A DNA stretch of 64,000 bases, taken from the NCBI RefSeq assembly GCF_003233655.1, contig NZ_CP029829.1, positions 2,523,501-2,587,500 of the forward strand, given 5' to 3'. This DNA comes from Azospirillum ramasamyi. Lineage in GTDB: Bacteria; Pseudomonadota; Alphaproteobacteria; Azospirillales; Azospirillaceae. Position numbers and translations under genes: made by a program. The notes below the pieces were generated by a model. The model had not been told where the DNA came from. It searched no databases and saw only the letters and a program-made list of their open reading frames with translations. This document shows, one piece after another, positions 39,084 to 47,978 of this stretch. Within the stretch, counting starts at the first letter, position 1; every line of letters begins with the position of its first letter.

Positions 39084-39695
39084 TTACGCCTTCGTATCGA
39101 CATGCTGGCCGCCGGCGTCACCGCCCTTGGCGACGCCGACCATCGCCTCGCGCAGCAGGCGGCCGTGGATGGTGTAGCCGGGCTGCAGCACCTGGATGAC
39201 GGTGCCGGCGGCCTTGCCGGTGTTCTCGATCTCGAACATGACCTGATGGAAGTTCGGGTCGAACGGCTCGCCGGTCGGGTCCAGCTTCTTGATGCCGGCG
39301 CGGTCGAAGGCGGCGAACAGCTGGCGTTCGGTCGCCTCGACGCCGACGGCGAGGCTCTTCAGCATCTCGTCCTTCTCGCGGCCTTCGGCGGGCACGGCCT
39401 CCAGCGCGCGGCGCAGGTTGTCGGCGACCGACACCAGTTCCTTGGCGAAGCTGGACACGGCGAACTTGCTGGCGTCCTCGCGGTCGCGCTGGGCACGGCG
39501 GCGGGTATTCTCCGTCTCCGCCATGGCGCGCAGAAGCTGGTCCTTCAGGCTGGCGACCTCGGCCTCCAGCTTGGCGACGCGGTCCTCGGGCGAACCGGCA
39601 TCGGCACCGTTGGCGGCGGCCGTGTTGGCGGTCTCGGCGGTGGCCTCGGTCGGCTCCACGGTGGCGTCGGCGGGCTTGTTCTGCTCTTCGCTCAT
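39084..39695 (-). CDS. grpE: Nucleotide exchange factor GrpE
   Basis: GrpE releases ADP from DnaK. The 203-residue protein has an acidic, low-complexity N-terminus, a long coiled coil (about 40-90: EDRVAKLEAEVASLKDQLLRAMAETENTRRRAQRD), a four-helix part, and the C-terminal beta domain (FDPNFHQVMFEIENTGKAAGTVIQVLQPGYTIHGRLLREAMVGVAKG). It follows hrcA by 53 bases on the same strand, the standard hrcA-grpE arrangement. I see no sigma-32 consensus or CIRCE element in the gap. Confidence 0.97.
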   Translation of the reverse strand: MSEEQNKPADATVEPTEATAETANTAAANGADAGSPEDRVAKLEAEVASLKDQLLRAMAETENTRRRAQRDREDASKFAVSSFAKELVSVADNLRRALEAVPAEGREKDEMLKSLAVGVEATERQLFAAFDRAGIKKLDPTGEPFDPNFHQVMFEIENTGKAAGTVIQVLQPGYTIHGRLLREAMVGVAKGGDAGGQHVDTKA

Positions 39696-39748
39696 GGTTT
39701 TCTCGATTCTTGCCTGGTCGTATGGCGGGGAGTGAGGCGAGTGGGCGG

Positions 39749-40789
39749 TCAGCCGATCAGCCGGCTGACCACCTTGGCGGTGTAATCCACCAGCGGAATG
39801 ATGCGGGCGTAGTTGATGCGGGTCGGGCCGATGACCCCGATGGCGCCGATCACCTGTTCGCGGCTGTTCTGGAACGGGGAGATGATCATCGAACAGCCGG
39901 AGTGGTTGAACAGCACGTTCTCCGCCCCGATGAAGATCTGCACGCCGTCGCCGCGGCCGGTGGCGTCCAGCATGCGCAGCATCGTCTCCTTGGTTTCCAG
40001 CGCCTCGAACAGGGCGCGCACGCGCTCCAGATCCGACAGGGCGGTGACGTCCTCCAGCAGGCGGGACTGGCCGCGGACGATCAGCTGGCCGGCATTCGCC
40101 CCGCCGGAGCCGGCCCAGGTGGCCAGTCCGGCGGCGACCACCTTGCGCGACAGCTCGTCCAACTGGGTCTTCTGCTGCTCGATCTCCTGCAGAACCTCCT
40201 GCCGGGCCTCCTCCAGCGTGCGGCCGGCGAGCTTGGCGCTGAGGAAGTTCGAGACCGTCTGCAGGGTCGAGGTGGGAACCCCCATCGGCACTTCGATCAC
40301 CCGGTTCTCGACCAGCCCATCCTCGTTCACCAGAACGACGAGGGCGCGGCCGGGGCCGAGCGACACGAATTCGATGTGCTTCAGCGGCCGGTCGGTCTTG
40401 GGCGCCACCACCAGCCCGGCGCAGTGCGACAGGCCGGAGAGCATGGCGGAGGCCTCGCCCAGCACGTCGGCGAAGGCGCGGCCGGAGGCGGAGCATTTCG
40501 CTTCGATCGAGGCGCGCTCGTCCTCGGTCAGAGACCCGATCTCCAGCAGGCCGTCGACGAACATGCGCAGGCCGGCGTCGGTCGGGATGCGGCCGGCCGA
40601 GGTGTGCGGGGCGTAGAGCAGCCCCTGCTCCTCCAGGTCGGCCATCACGTTGCGGATGGTCGCGGGCGACAAGGCCATGCCAAGCCGCCGCGAAATGGTG
40701 CGCGACCCGACCGGTTCGCCGGACGCCACATAGGCGTCGACGATCAGCCGGAAGATCTCGCGCGATCGCTGGTTCAGCTCGTTGATCAT
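39749..40789 (-). CDS. hrcA: Heat-inducible transcription repressor HrcA
   Basis: HrcA represses groESL and other heat-shock genes by binding CIRCE elements. The 346-residue product (from ATG 40789, MINELNQRSREIFRLIVDAYVASGEPVGSRTI) has the N-terminal winged helix (SRRLGMALSPATIRNVMADLEEQGLL, HTSAGRIPTDAGLRMFVDGLL) and a GAF-like dimerisation domain ending VIGPTRINYARIIPLVDYTAKVVSRLI. An ATG 54 bases further upstream is also open but has no family support. No CIRCE dyad (TTAGCACTC-N9-GAGTGCTAA) is visible at either end of the gene, so regulation is likely directed at targets elsewhere. Confidence 0.97.
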   Translation of the reverse strand: MINELNQRSREIFRLIVDAYVASGEPVGSRTISRRLGMALSPATIRNVMADLEEQGLLYAPHTSAGRIPTDAGLRMFVDGLLEIGSLTEDERASIEAKCSASGRAFADVLGEASAMLSGLSHCAGLVVAPKTDRPLKHIEFVSLGPGRALVVLVNEDGLVENRVIEVPMGVPTSTLQTVSNFLSAKLAGRTLEEARQEVLQEIEQQKTQLDELSRKVVAAGLATWAGSGGANAGQLIVRGQSRLLEDVTALSDLERVRALFEALETKETMLRMLDATGRGDGVQIFIGAENVLFNHSGCSMIISPFQNSREQVIGAIGVIGPTRINYARIIPLVDYTAKVVSRLIG

Positions 40790-40956
40790 GGACGTCGGGC
40801 CGTCTTTTCTGTGGGCGGTCTTTTCTGGGCCGTCGTTTCGCAATCGGTCGACGTGGATCGGAAATCCCGCCGAACGGTCCGAATTTAGGCAGGTCCAATC
40901 GCCGAATCAACGTGCGGGGCGAAGTTGCCGCGCTCGCCTGCGACCATGGAGCGTCC

Positions 40957-41703
40957 TTACTGCTCCGCCAGGTAGGCGCGGTACTGGGCGCTGATGGCGC
41001 CGACCGCGGCCTCGTACAGGCGCTGGCCGTGCTCGGGGCGGGCAAGGCCGGGGGCGGAGCCGATGCGGCCGTCGGGGTGGCGGCGGCGGAAGTCGCGGGC
41101 ATCGTAAAATCCGCCGGCCGGCGCCTGTTCCGGCTCCATCGCCGCGCTCTTGATCGAATCGGGATAGGCGTACTGGGTGACCGACACCTCGCTGGGCGTG
41201 GCGTGCGAGCCTTCCCTGCCCTGGTACAGCTCGCGCGACAGGCGGCCGACCTCGCCGTTCTCCCACCAGTTCACCAGGGTGCAGCGCAGATCCGGGGCAT
41301 CGCGGCCGCGCAGCGCCCGGTTCTCCGCATAGATCTCGTAGAAGGCGGCGCGCAGGGTGGCGATGTTGCCGCCATGGCCGTTGACGAAGAAGAAGCGTTG
41401 GAACCCGTGTTCGGCCAGCGAGCCGACATAGTCGCGCAGCACCGCGATCAGCGTCGACGGCTTCAGCGTCATCGAGCCGGGGAATTCCATGTGGTGGACG
41501 GCCATGCCGACCGGGATCGTCGGGCCGACCAGCGCGCCGGTGGCGTCGCCGACCCCCTTCGCGATGAACTCGGCGCAGATGGCGTCGGTGCCGACCAGCC
41601 CGTTCGGCCCGTGCTGCTCGGTCGAGCCGATCGGCATGATGATGCCCTTGGAGGTCTTCAGGTAGGTCTCGACCTCGGCCCAGGTGCTCAGGTGAAGCTG
41701 CAC
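40957..41703 (-). CDS. Creatininase-family amidohydrolase
   Basis: The 248-residue protein carries the creatininase metal-binding motifs: IIMPIGSTEQHGPNGLVGTDAI, VGMAVHHMEFPGSMTLKP, FFFVNGHGGNIATLRAAF and EGSHATPSEVSVTQYAYPD. Members hydrolyse cyclic amides such as creatinine, or N-formyl/pterin-like substrates; the specific substrate here cannot be told. It lies between hrcA (minus, 167 bases downstream) and the divergent yifB gene. Confidence 0.92.
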   Translation of the reverse strand: MQLHLSTWAEVETYLKTSKGIIMPIGSTEQHGPNGLVGTDAICAEFIAKGVGDATGALVGPTIPVGMAVHHMEFPGSMTLKPSTLIAVLRDYVGSLAEHGFQRFFFVNGHGGNIATLRAAFYEIYAENRALRGRDAPDLRCTLVNWWENGEVGRLSRELYQGREGSHATPSEVSVTQYAYPDSIKSAAMEPEQAPAGGFYDARDFRRRHPDGRIGSAPGLARPEHGQRLYEAAVGAISAQYRAYLAEQ

Positions 41704-41910
41704 GGTGGCGGATCCTTTTCGACGATGCGTGCCGGGAAGGCGTTCGGTCTCATGTTAGGCGGCGTGTCGGCCGCGGCAACCGTTCCCTGCGCCGGGCGGG
41801 TATGATGGGGCGGGAAAGGCTGCGGATCTTCACCCCGCGCTGGCGCAATCATGTGGCTGTGACTACAATAGCGTGTGTTATGCCCGCAAGGGCGTCTCTT
41901 CCGGGGTGCG

Positions 41911-43446
41911 GTGGTGGTTGCGCGCGTCAATACGGTGGCGTTCCAGGGCATCGAGGTGCTGGGGATCGACGTCCAGGTCCAGATGTCCGGCGGGCTCGTC
42001 GCCTTCACTGTCGTCGGCCTGCCCGACAAGGCGGTGGGCGAAAGCCGGGAGCGGGTGCGCGCCGCGCTGCACGCGCTGGGGCTGGCGCTGCCGGCCAAGC
42101 GCATCACCGTCAACCTCGCCCCCGCCGACGTGCTGAAGGAGGGCAGCCATTTCGACCTGCCGATCGCGCTCGGCCTGCTGACGGTGATGGGCGTGCTGCC
42201 GGATGCTGAGATCGCCCGCTATGTGGCGCTGGGCGAGCTGGCGCTGGACGGCGCGCTGACTCCGGTGGCCGGCGTGCTGCCCGCCGCCATCGACGCGCTG
42301 GCCAGCGACCGCGGCCTGATCTGCCCGGCTGCCTGCGGCGGGGAAGCCGCCTGGGCCGGTCCCGATCTCGACGTGCTGGCGCCGGCCAACCTGCTGGCCC
42401 TCATCAACCATTTCAAGGGCACGCAGGTGCTGACCCCGCCCAAGCCGCGGCTGCAGGAACAGGACGCGCCGCCGCCCGACCTGCGCGACGTCAAGGGCAA
42501 CGAGACGGCCAAGCGCGCGCTGGAGGTCGCCGCCGCCGGGTCGCACAATCTGCTGATGATCGGTCCGCCCGGCTCCGGCAAGTCGATGCTGGCCGCCCGC
42601 CTGCCCGGCCTGCTGCCGCCGCTCGACCCGGCGGAGGCGCTGGAGGTGTCGATGATCCACAGCGTCGGCGGGCTGTTGGAGGAGGGGAGGCTGCTGCGCC
42701 AGCGCCCTTACCGCGCCCCGCACCAGTCCGCCAGCCTGCCGGCGCTGGTCGGCGGCGGCACGCGGGCCAAGCCGGGGGAAATCTCGCTGGCGCACCAGGG
42801 CGTTCTGTTCCTCGACGAGCTGCCGGAATTTCCGCGCCCGCTGCTGGAGGCGTTGCGCCAGCCGCTGGAAACCGGCAAGGCGGTGGTCAGCCGCGCCAAC
42901 CACCACGTGACCTATCCGGCGCGCGTGCAGCTGGTGGCGGCGATGAACCCCTGCCGCTGCGGCCATCTCGACGACGCCTCGCTCGCCTGCGCCCGCGCGC
43001 CGAAATGCGCCGCCGACTACCAGTCGAAGATCAGCGGGCCGCTGTTCGACCGCATCGACCTGCATATCGACGTTCCGGCGGTCAGCCCCGCCGATCTCAG
43101 CCTGCCGCCCCCGGCGGAGGGCAGCGCCGACATCGCCGCCCGCGTCGCCGTCGCCCGCGCCATCCAGGCGGAGCGCTATGGCGGTTTCGGTCCTTACCCG
43201 GCCGGGCGGACGGTGCGGACGAACGCCGAGGCGGACGGCGAATTGCTGGAAAAGGTGGCGTCCCCCGACGCTCCCGGCCGTGCCCTGCTGACCGAGGCGG
43301 CGGAACGGCTGAAACTGTCGGCCCGCGGCTACCACCGGGTGATGCGGGTGGGGCGGACGCTGGCCGATCTTGATGGGGTGGAGGGGGTGAAGCGCCGCCA
43401 CATCGCCGAGGCGCTGAGCTACCGGCGGATCGCGCCGGGGCGGTGA
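41911..43446 (+). CDS. YifB/ComM-family Mg-chelatase-like AAA ATPase
   Basis: The 511-residue product has an N-terminal Lon-protease-like domain (FTVVGLPDKAVGESRERVRAALHALGLALPAKRITVNLAPADVLKEGSHFDLPIALGLL) and an AAA+ Mg-chelatase domain with Walker A IGPPGSGKSMLAARLPG and Walker B GVLFLDELPEF, followed by a zinc-finger-like CRCGHLDDASLACARAPKC insert. In naturally competent bacteria ComM promotes branch migration of incoming DNA. The start is uncertain: I use GTG 41911 (VVVARVNTVAFQG), which matches the family; the open frame continues to 41875. Confidence 0.93.
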   Translation: MVVARVNTVAFQGIEVLGIDVQVQMSGGLVAFTVVGLPDKAVGESRERVRAALHALGLALPAKRITVNLAPADVLKEGSHFDLPIALGLLTVMGVLPDAEIARYVALGELALDGALTPVAGVLPAAIDALASDRGLICPAACGGEAAWAGPDLDVLAPANLLALINHFKGTQVLTPPKPRLQEQDAPPPDLRDVKGNETAKRALEVAAAGSHNLLMIGPPGSGKSMLAARLPGLLPPLDPAEALEVSMIHSVGGLLEEGRLLRQRPYRAPHQSASLPALVGGGTRAKPGEISLAHQGVLFLDELPEFPRPLLEALRQPLETGKAVVSRANHHVTYPARVQLVAAMNPCRCGHLDDASLACARAPKCAADYQSKISGPLFDRIDLHIDVPAVSPADLSLPPPAEGSADIAARVAVARAIQAERYGGFGPYPAGRTVRTNAEADGELLEKVASPDAPGRALLTEAAERLKLSARGYHRVMRVGRTLADLDGVEGVKRRHIAEALSYRRIAPGR

Positions 43447-43476
43447 GGCGGGAAGGAGCAGCCGATCCCGACGGTT

Positions 43477-44991
43477 TCAAGGCCGCTCGAACACCGGCGG
43501 CTTGGCCGCTCCCGGACAGACGGTGGCCGGCACGGACTCCTGCTCGACGAAGGTCACCGCGGCAGCCATGGCGCAATCCTCGCTTGAGGTCACGATGTGG
43601 CTGGCGGCGCGGAAGACCAGATGGCGGCTCTTGGGCAGGGTCGCGGCGGCGCGGTCGCCCCATTCCGGCGGAGTGACCGGGTCGTAGGCGCCGGACATCA
43701 ACAGGACGGGAGTCGGGCTGGCGACCGGCAGCCGTTCGGCCGGTTCCTGATGGCCGGCGGGCCACAGGCGGCAGACGCGCTGGCCGGGATCGTCGGCGGC
43801 AACGAGGCCGTAGGGCGTATGGCGGCGGGCATTGTCAGCGCGCTTCAGCGGCTCGGCGCTGTTGACCGACTCCCGGCATTCGGTGGAGAAGACCATGCCG
43901 TCGGCGATTTCCGGGCTGCCCAGCCAACTGGTCGGCGCCCATTCCGCCAGGGCCGCATACTGGCCGCGGGCGGCGCGGTCGATGATGGCCGGCACGAGGG
44001 GGACCGCCTCGCTGATCGCCAGCGCTTCGAGCCCGGCGGCGATCGCCATCCCGCCGGTCAGCCGCAGGGCGCGGCGCGTCTCGTGGTCGCCGACGACGAT
44101 GTCGACCGGGTTGCGGTCCAGCCGCTCCACCAGAGTGAGGAAACGCTTTTCCAGATCGGGGAAGGCCGACCGGCAGCCGCGGTTGGCGGCGCAATCGTCG
44201 AACAGCCGGCGGTAGGCCCGCTGGGCCAGCCAGGCGGCCTCCTCCTGCGCGTTGACGTCGGGTGGGTAGACACCGTCGAACACCGCGGTGCGGACACGGC
44301 CGCCTTGCCGCCGCAGGATCTCCAGCCCGACCCGCGTGCCATAGGAAACCGCGAACAGGTTGAACCGTTGGGCGCCCAGCGCGGTGGCGATGTCCAGCGC
44401 ATCCTCCGCCGCGACGGGGGTCGAGAACTGGGTGCCGTCCAGCCCGGCGGCCGCCAGCCGGGTGGCGCAGGCGCTGACCGCCGCCCGCTCCGCCGCCGCC
44501 CGCTGTTCGCGCGTCAACGGCCGGGTGCCGCGGCTGGGGGCGACGCCGTCCAGTTCGGGGCAATCGGTGTCCGGCTCCGCCCGGCCGACGCCGCGCGGAT
44601 CGAACAGGATCAGGTTGCGGGTGCGGCGGAAGGGGGCCGACAGATCCCACCACACCTCCATCCGCTCTTCCGTCGCCTCGCTGCTGCCGAAGGGGGAGGC
44701 GCCGGGGCCGCCCTCCAGGAACAGAACGGGGTCGGGGTCGGGCTGGCGGGCGGTGCTGAGCAGTACGGCGACCGGCAGGCGCAGGCTGCGGCTGTTGGGG
44801 CGGTCGCGCCGTTCCGGAACCGCAACCGTTCCGCACAACGCCGCCTCGCCTTCCGGCACGGTGAACCAGCAGGGTCCGGGGGTGAAGCGCGCCTCCGCCG
44901 CCGCCGGCCCGCTCCACAGCGCCGCCATCGTCGCGACGGCCATCGCCGCCGCCACCGCTCTCGGCCATAGGGGGGGAAGGGCGATCAACAC
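43477..44991 (-). CDS. Secreted alpha/beta hydrolase, tripeptidyl aminopeptidase-like
   Basis: The product of about 504 residues, from GTG 44991, starts with a clear signal peptide (LPPLWPRAVAAAMAVATMAALWSGPAAAEA). It has an alpha/beta-hydrolase core with oxyanion region FLEGGPGAS, the nucleophile motif FAVSYGTRVGLE (Gly-x-Ser-Tyr-Gly), an acidic residue in LLMSGAYDPVTPPEW and the His in FRAASHIV. The C-terminal part matches the TAP-like domain of secreted amino- and tripeptidyl-peptidases. An open frame reaches 45171 but no convincing start lies there. It is convergent with yifB. Confidence 0.9.
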   Translation of the reverse strand: MLIALPPLWPRAVAAAMAVATMAALWSGPAAAEARFTPGPCWFTVPEGEAALCGTVAVPERRDRPNSRSLRLPVAVLLSTARQPDPDPVLFLEGGPGASPFGSSEATEERMEVWWDLSAPFRRTRNLILFDPRGVGRAEPDTDCPELDGVAPSRGTRPLTREQRAAAERAAVSACATRLAAAGLDGTQFSTPVAAEDALDIATALGAQRFNLFAVSYGTRVGLEILRRQGGRVRTAVFDGVYPPDVNAQEEAAWLAQRAYRRLFDDCAANRGCRSAFPDLEKRFLTLVERLDRNPVDIVVGDHETRRALRLTGGMAIAAGLEALAISEAVPLVPAIIDRAARGQYAALAEWAPTSWLGSPEIADGMVFSTECRESVNSAEPLKRADNARRHTPYGLVAADDPGQRVCRLWPAGHQEPAERLPVASPTPVLLMSGAYDPVTPPEWGDRAAATLPKSRHLVFRAASHIVTSSEDCAMAAAVTFVEQESVPATVCPGAAKPPVFERP

Positions 44992-45300
44992 GAATGGACG
45001 ATCCGGAACCGATGGGGATAGAGGGCCGATGAACGGAGTACCGCCGAAGGCGTTTACCGACGGCTTTGTTTGACCGACCAGCCCCCCGCTTGTCCAGTGA
45101 TGCCCGCCGCCATCCCGTCCGCTGGTGAAACCGCGCGAGAGCGGTGCCGATTTGCCACAGGCGTGCGGCAATGGTCACGCCGCTCCCGGACGGACGGGCC
45201 GGTTCACCGACGGACAGGTTGACGGAACACATCCGACTGCGGAACTATTTCGCTTCCAGAGGCCCCGGCTTTCGCGGCCTCCCAGGCAAAGGAGCAGATC
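44992..45300. other. Divergent intergenic region before the small-gene cluster
   Basis: These 309 bases hold no gene that I can support. A TTGACG (45219-45224) with an AACTATT-like -10 18 bases on (from 45243) may be the promoter of the 45301 gene. The 5' region of the hydrolase gene is also here. Confidence 0.4.
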
Positions 45301-45525
45301 ATGCCGACCTTGTGGACGGCGTTGCGGAGCCGCTGGCTCGATTCCGGAGCATCTTCCGGGCCGGGCCGATTGTGCGATCACCTGCGGCGCGACATCGGAC
45401 TGGCGGACGGGGAGACGGGGGAAGCCGAAGAACCTCCGCTCATTTGCCGTCTTCCGCCCTTTCCCATCCGCGATCGGAACCTATCGGACGCGCGGACATT
45501 TTTGACCTTGCAACCGTATCGCTGA
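45301..45525 (+). CDS. Small DUF1127-like protein
   Basis: This is a 74-residue protein with an ideal ribosome binding site, AAGGAG six bases before ATG. The middle segment GRLCDHLRRDIGLADGETGEAE resembles the DUF1127/YjiS signature, in which a short Arg-rich helix is followed by LRDIGL and acidic residues; DUF1127 proteins are tiny RNA-binding or phosphate-response proteins in alphaproteobacteria. Here the basic helix is weaker than usual. It opens a run of three small genes. Family placement is tentative. Confidence 0.6.
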   Translation: MPTLWTALRSRWLDSGASSGPGRLCDHLRRDIGLADGETGEAEEPPLICRLPPFPIRDRNLSDARTFLTLQPYR

Positions 45526-45586
45526 GCGGCGATACCGGATCCGCCGGCCTCCCAAGCCGGCATCATTCAACCCCTGGAGAGTATCG

Positions 45587-45763
45587 ATGAAAGCCATCGT
45601 AACCACCGCCTGGACTCGCCGATCGGGCGATCCGGCCGTCAACGCCGCCCATCATGCCCAGCCGGCCCGTCTCCTTCCCGCACCCTTCGAACGTGAATTC
45701 CGGATATCGAGAGGATCCCATGTGTGTCTTTCTGGGCTTTTGCGGTCACCGTCTCTTCGTTGA
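45587..45763 (+). CDS. Small hypothetical protein (58 residues)
   Basis: ATG 45587 has GGAG eight bases upstream and opens a 58-codon frame beginning MKAIVTTAWTRRSGDPAVNAA, with basic and Ala/His residues and no recognisable domain. It overlaps the next small frame by 44 bases in a different phase. Coding status rests on the ribosome binding site and the tight spacing alone. Confidence 0.4.
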   Translation: MKAIVTTAWTRRSGDPAVNAAHHAQPARLLPAPFEREFRISRGSHVCLSGLLRSPSLR

Positions 45764-45896
45764 ACACGCCCGCTGGGCATCGCCGGCCGGGTCCTTCGAC
45801 CTTCGGCGCGAAAACGGGGAAGTCATCCTATGGCTTGGACGCCTGAACATCATCTACACACCGGCCCGCTGGGGACCACCCTCCCGCGCTGCATAG
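45720..45896 (+). CDS. Small hypothetical protein with a tryptophan-rich core
   Basis: This 58-residue frame begins MCVFLGFCGHRLFVEHARWA and ends with ILWLGRLNIIYTPARWGPP. GAGAGG lies 5-10 bases before the ATG. The patterned hydrophobic and aromatic residues (FDLRRENGEVILWLGRLNIIY) suggest a small strand-rich folded domain. The family is unknown. The frame is 26 bases upstream of the MarR-like gene and may be its operon partner. Confidence 0.55.
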   Translation: MCVFLGFCGHRLFVEHARWASPAGSFDLRRENGEVILWLGRLNIIYTPARWGPPSRAA

Positions 45897-45922
45897 CGCG
45901 CGGCGCCGCGGAGACCTGCTGA

Positions 45923-46297
45923 ATGCCGGCCCGCGTTCGTCATGACGAGGTCCTTACCGTCGTCCAGGTGCTTGAGGCGTTCCGCAAGCTCGACCCCGAC
46001 CTGCCCATCCAGTATGCGCTGAGTTTCATGACCATCGCGCAGAGCGAAGGCATCTCCATCGGCGAACTGGCGGAACGCCTGGGCATCGCCCAATCCTCCG
46101 CGTCGCGCAACGTCGCGGCGCTCAGCCGTTGGCACAGCTTCGGCAAGGCCGGCCTCGATCTGGTGCAGGCGCAGGAAGACCCGCGCGAGCGCCGCCGCAA
46201 GATCGTCACGCTGACCGACAAGGGCCGCGAGTTCCTGGACGCGCTGCGCGCCATCGTGAACCCGCCCGACCAGCGCCGTCCCGCCAAATCGGCCTGA
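45923..46297 (+). CDS. MarR-like winged-helix regulator
   Basis: The 124-residue protein contains a MarR-type winged helix: SFMTIAQSEGISIGELAERLGIAQSSASRNVAAL and the wing KAGLDLVQAQEDPRERRRKIVTLTDKGREFLDAL. It is slightly shorter than the usual 140-150 residues and lacks the long N-terminal dimerisation helix of classic MarR proteins. GGAG precedes ATG 45923 by nine bases. The last residues run into the gap before the convergent C15 gene. No ligand can be inferred. Confidence 0.88.
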   Translation: MPARVRHDEVLTVVQVLEAFRKLDPDLPIQYALSFMTIAQSEGISIGELAERLGIAQSSASRNVAALSRWHSFGKAGLDLVQAQEDPRERRRKIVTLTDKGREFLDALRAIVNPPDQRRPAKSA

Positions 46298-46306
46298 GTT
46301 CTAAGG

Positions 46307-46966
46307 TCAAGCGATCCCGTTCAGCGCCGTGCGCAGCATTCCCACCAGCGTGCGCGCCGCCAGTTCCTGCCGTTCCAGCGCCAGCCCGCCGAAGCGCCGC
46401 AAGTCCTTGGCCCGTTCGGGCAGCGGCGGCATGTGGAAGAAGCCGTAGGGGATATCCAGGTCGGCGCTCTCGATGATGTGGCGCGCCCGGTAAAACAGAT
46501 GGTTGCCCAGGAAGCCGCCGGAGAAATCGCCGAAGGTCACCGGCAGCCCGGCCATCGACAATTCCCGCATCACCCGCGGCACCGGCAGGGTGCTGCCATA
46601 GGCGGCCGGTCCGCCCGGCACGATGTCGGCGTGTTCGCGCACCGTGCCGGCGGCGTCCGGCAGCGGGCTTTCGTCGCGGTTCCAGGCCAGACGTTCCAGC
46701 CGGATGTAATCGCTCGCTTCCCAATAGGCGAAGCCGAGCGCCGCCAGCGGCCGGTGTTCGGCCAGCAGGTCGGCGAAGGCTTCGCCGCAGGCATCGTACA
46801 CAGGGGGAAGGGTGGCGGTGACGACCCCCGGCTCCCCCGCCAGCCGGGCCATCAGCAGGGCGGTCGGATCGGCTGCCCAGGGATGACCGGCGGGACAAGG
46901 ATCCGCTTCGCCGTCCGGGGCTGTCCCGAACGGCGCGAAGCCGGTGAGCAGGATGGGGGCCGTCAC
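46307..46966 (-). CDS. Pyroglutamyl-peptidase (C15) homologue lacking the catalytic cysteine
   Basis: The 219-residue protein has the C15 family pattern: ILLTGFAPFG at the start, the Glu motif RLERLAWN (normally ERVAIN), and the His motif YGFFHMPPLPERAKD (normally GFIHVP). At the nucleophile the family has AGTFVCNH; here the matching segment is SGGFLGNH, so a glycine (residue 154, codon 46505-46507) replaces the cysteine. It is therefore probably not a peptidase in the usual sense, unless another cysteine takes over. It ends 10 bases from the MarR-like gene, convergent. Confidence 0.85.
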   Translation of the reverse strand: MTAPILLTGFAPFGTAPDGEADPCPAGHPWAADPTALLMARLAGEPGVVTATLPPVYDACGEAFADLLAEHRPLAALGFAYWEASDYIRLERLAWNRDESPLPDAAGTVREHADIVPGGPAAYGSTLPVPRVMRELSMAGLPVTFGDFSGGFLGNHLFYRARHIIESADLDIPYGFFHMPPLPERAKDLRRFGGLALERQELAARTLVGMLRTALNGIA

Positions 46967-46979
46967 GGGCGGGACGTCC

Positions 46980-47978
46980 TTACGGCCGCAGCAGGCCGAT
47001 GATGTCCTTCACGTCGTTCAGGTTCTTATCCGCGATGGCGGCGGCGCGCTCGCCGCCCTTCTTCAGCAGCCGGTCGATCTCCGCCTTGTCGGCCAGCAGT
47101 TCCTTCATGCGGGTGGTGATCGGCGCCAGCTTGTCCACCGACAGGTCGACCAGCGACTTCTTGAAGTCGGAGAACTGGGATCCTGCGAACTGCGCGAGCA
47201 CCTGCTCGCGCGACTGGCTGGCCAGCGCGCCGTAGATGGTGACGAGGTTGTCGGCCTCGGGACGGGCCTCCAGCTCGGTCACGGTTTCCGGCAGCGGCTC
47301 CGGGTCGGTCTTCGCCTTGCGGATCTTCTGCGCGATGGTGTCGGCGTCGTCGGTCATGTTGATGCGCGAATATTCGGACTCGTCCGACTTCGACATCTTC
47401 TTCTTGCCGTCGCGCAGGCTCATCACCCGCGTCGCCTCGCCCAGGATCTGCGGCTCGGGCAGCGGGAAGAACTCCGTCTCATAGCGGCGGTTGAAGGCGC
47501 CGGCGATGTCGCGCGCCAGTTCCAGATGCTGCTTCTGGTCCTCGCCCACCGGCACATGGGTGGCCTTGTACAGCAGGATGTCGGCGGCCATCAGGGTGGG
47601 ATAGGCGTACAGGCCCAGATTGGCCATGTCCTTCTGCTTGCCGGCCTTTTCCTTGAACTGCGTCATGCGGTTCAGCCAGCCCAGCGGCGTGTGGCAGGAC
47701 AGGATCCAGCCCAGCTCGGCATGGCCGGAGACGACCGACTGGTTGAACAGGATGTTCTTGTCCGGGTCGATGCCGGCGGCGATGTAGGCCGCGGCGACCT
47801 CGCGGATGTTGTTGCGCAGGACCTCCGGGTCCTGGTCGATCGTCAGCGCGTGCAGGTCGACGACGCAGAAGATGCATTCGTAGCTGTTCTGCAGATCCAC
47901 CCAGTTGCGCAGCGCCCCCAGATAGTTGCCGAGGTGAAGCTGCCGGGTCGGCTGCATGCCGGAGAAAATGCGGTTCAC
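46980..47978 (-). CDS. trpS: Tryptophanyl-tRNA synthetase
   Basis: TrpRS charges tRNA(Trp). The 332-residue product shows the class I HIGH-like motif in [11 protein letters not shown] and the KMSKS motif in [16 protein letters not shown] (about 194), together with [11 protein letters not shown] and the Trp-binding [29 protein letters not shown]. Start chosen at GTG 47978 ([11 protein letters not shown]), because it gives the family N-terminus; an open frame upstream to 48041 is not credible. It is a separate unit from gshB (about 210 bases away). Confidence 0.97.
   Translation of the reverse strand: MNRIFSGMQPTRQLHLGNYLGALRNWVDLQNSYECIFCVVDLHALTIDQDPEVLRNNIREVAAAYIAAGIDPDKNILFNQSVVSGHAELGWILSCHTPLGWLNRMTQFKEKAGKQKDMANLGLYAYPTLMAADILLYKATHVPVGEDQKQHLELARDIAGAFNRRYETEFFPLPEPQILGEATRVMSLRDGKKKMSKSDESEYSRINMTDDADTIAQKIRKAKTDPEPLPETVTELEARPEADNLVTIYGALASQSREQVLAQFAGSQFSDFKKSLVDLSVDKLAPITTRMKELLADKAEIDRLLKKGGERAAAIADKNLNDVKDIIGLLRP

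Noticed and set aside
39696..40960. Search for a CIRCE element or sigma-32 promoter around hrcA-grpE
   Set aside because: No TTAGCACTC-N9-GAGTGCTAA or close variant is visible in the hrcA leader or in the hrcA-grpE gap.
41875..41910. Longer start of the YifB/ComM protein at 41875
   Set aside because: The extra residues MLCPQGRLFRGA have no family match and no ribosome binding site; the GTG at 41911 gives the family N-terminus.
44992..45171. N-terminal extension of the secreted hydrolase
   Set aside because: It would put about 60 residues before an obvious signal peptide, so the true start must lie at or near 44991.
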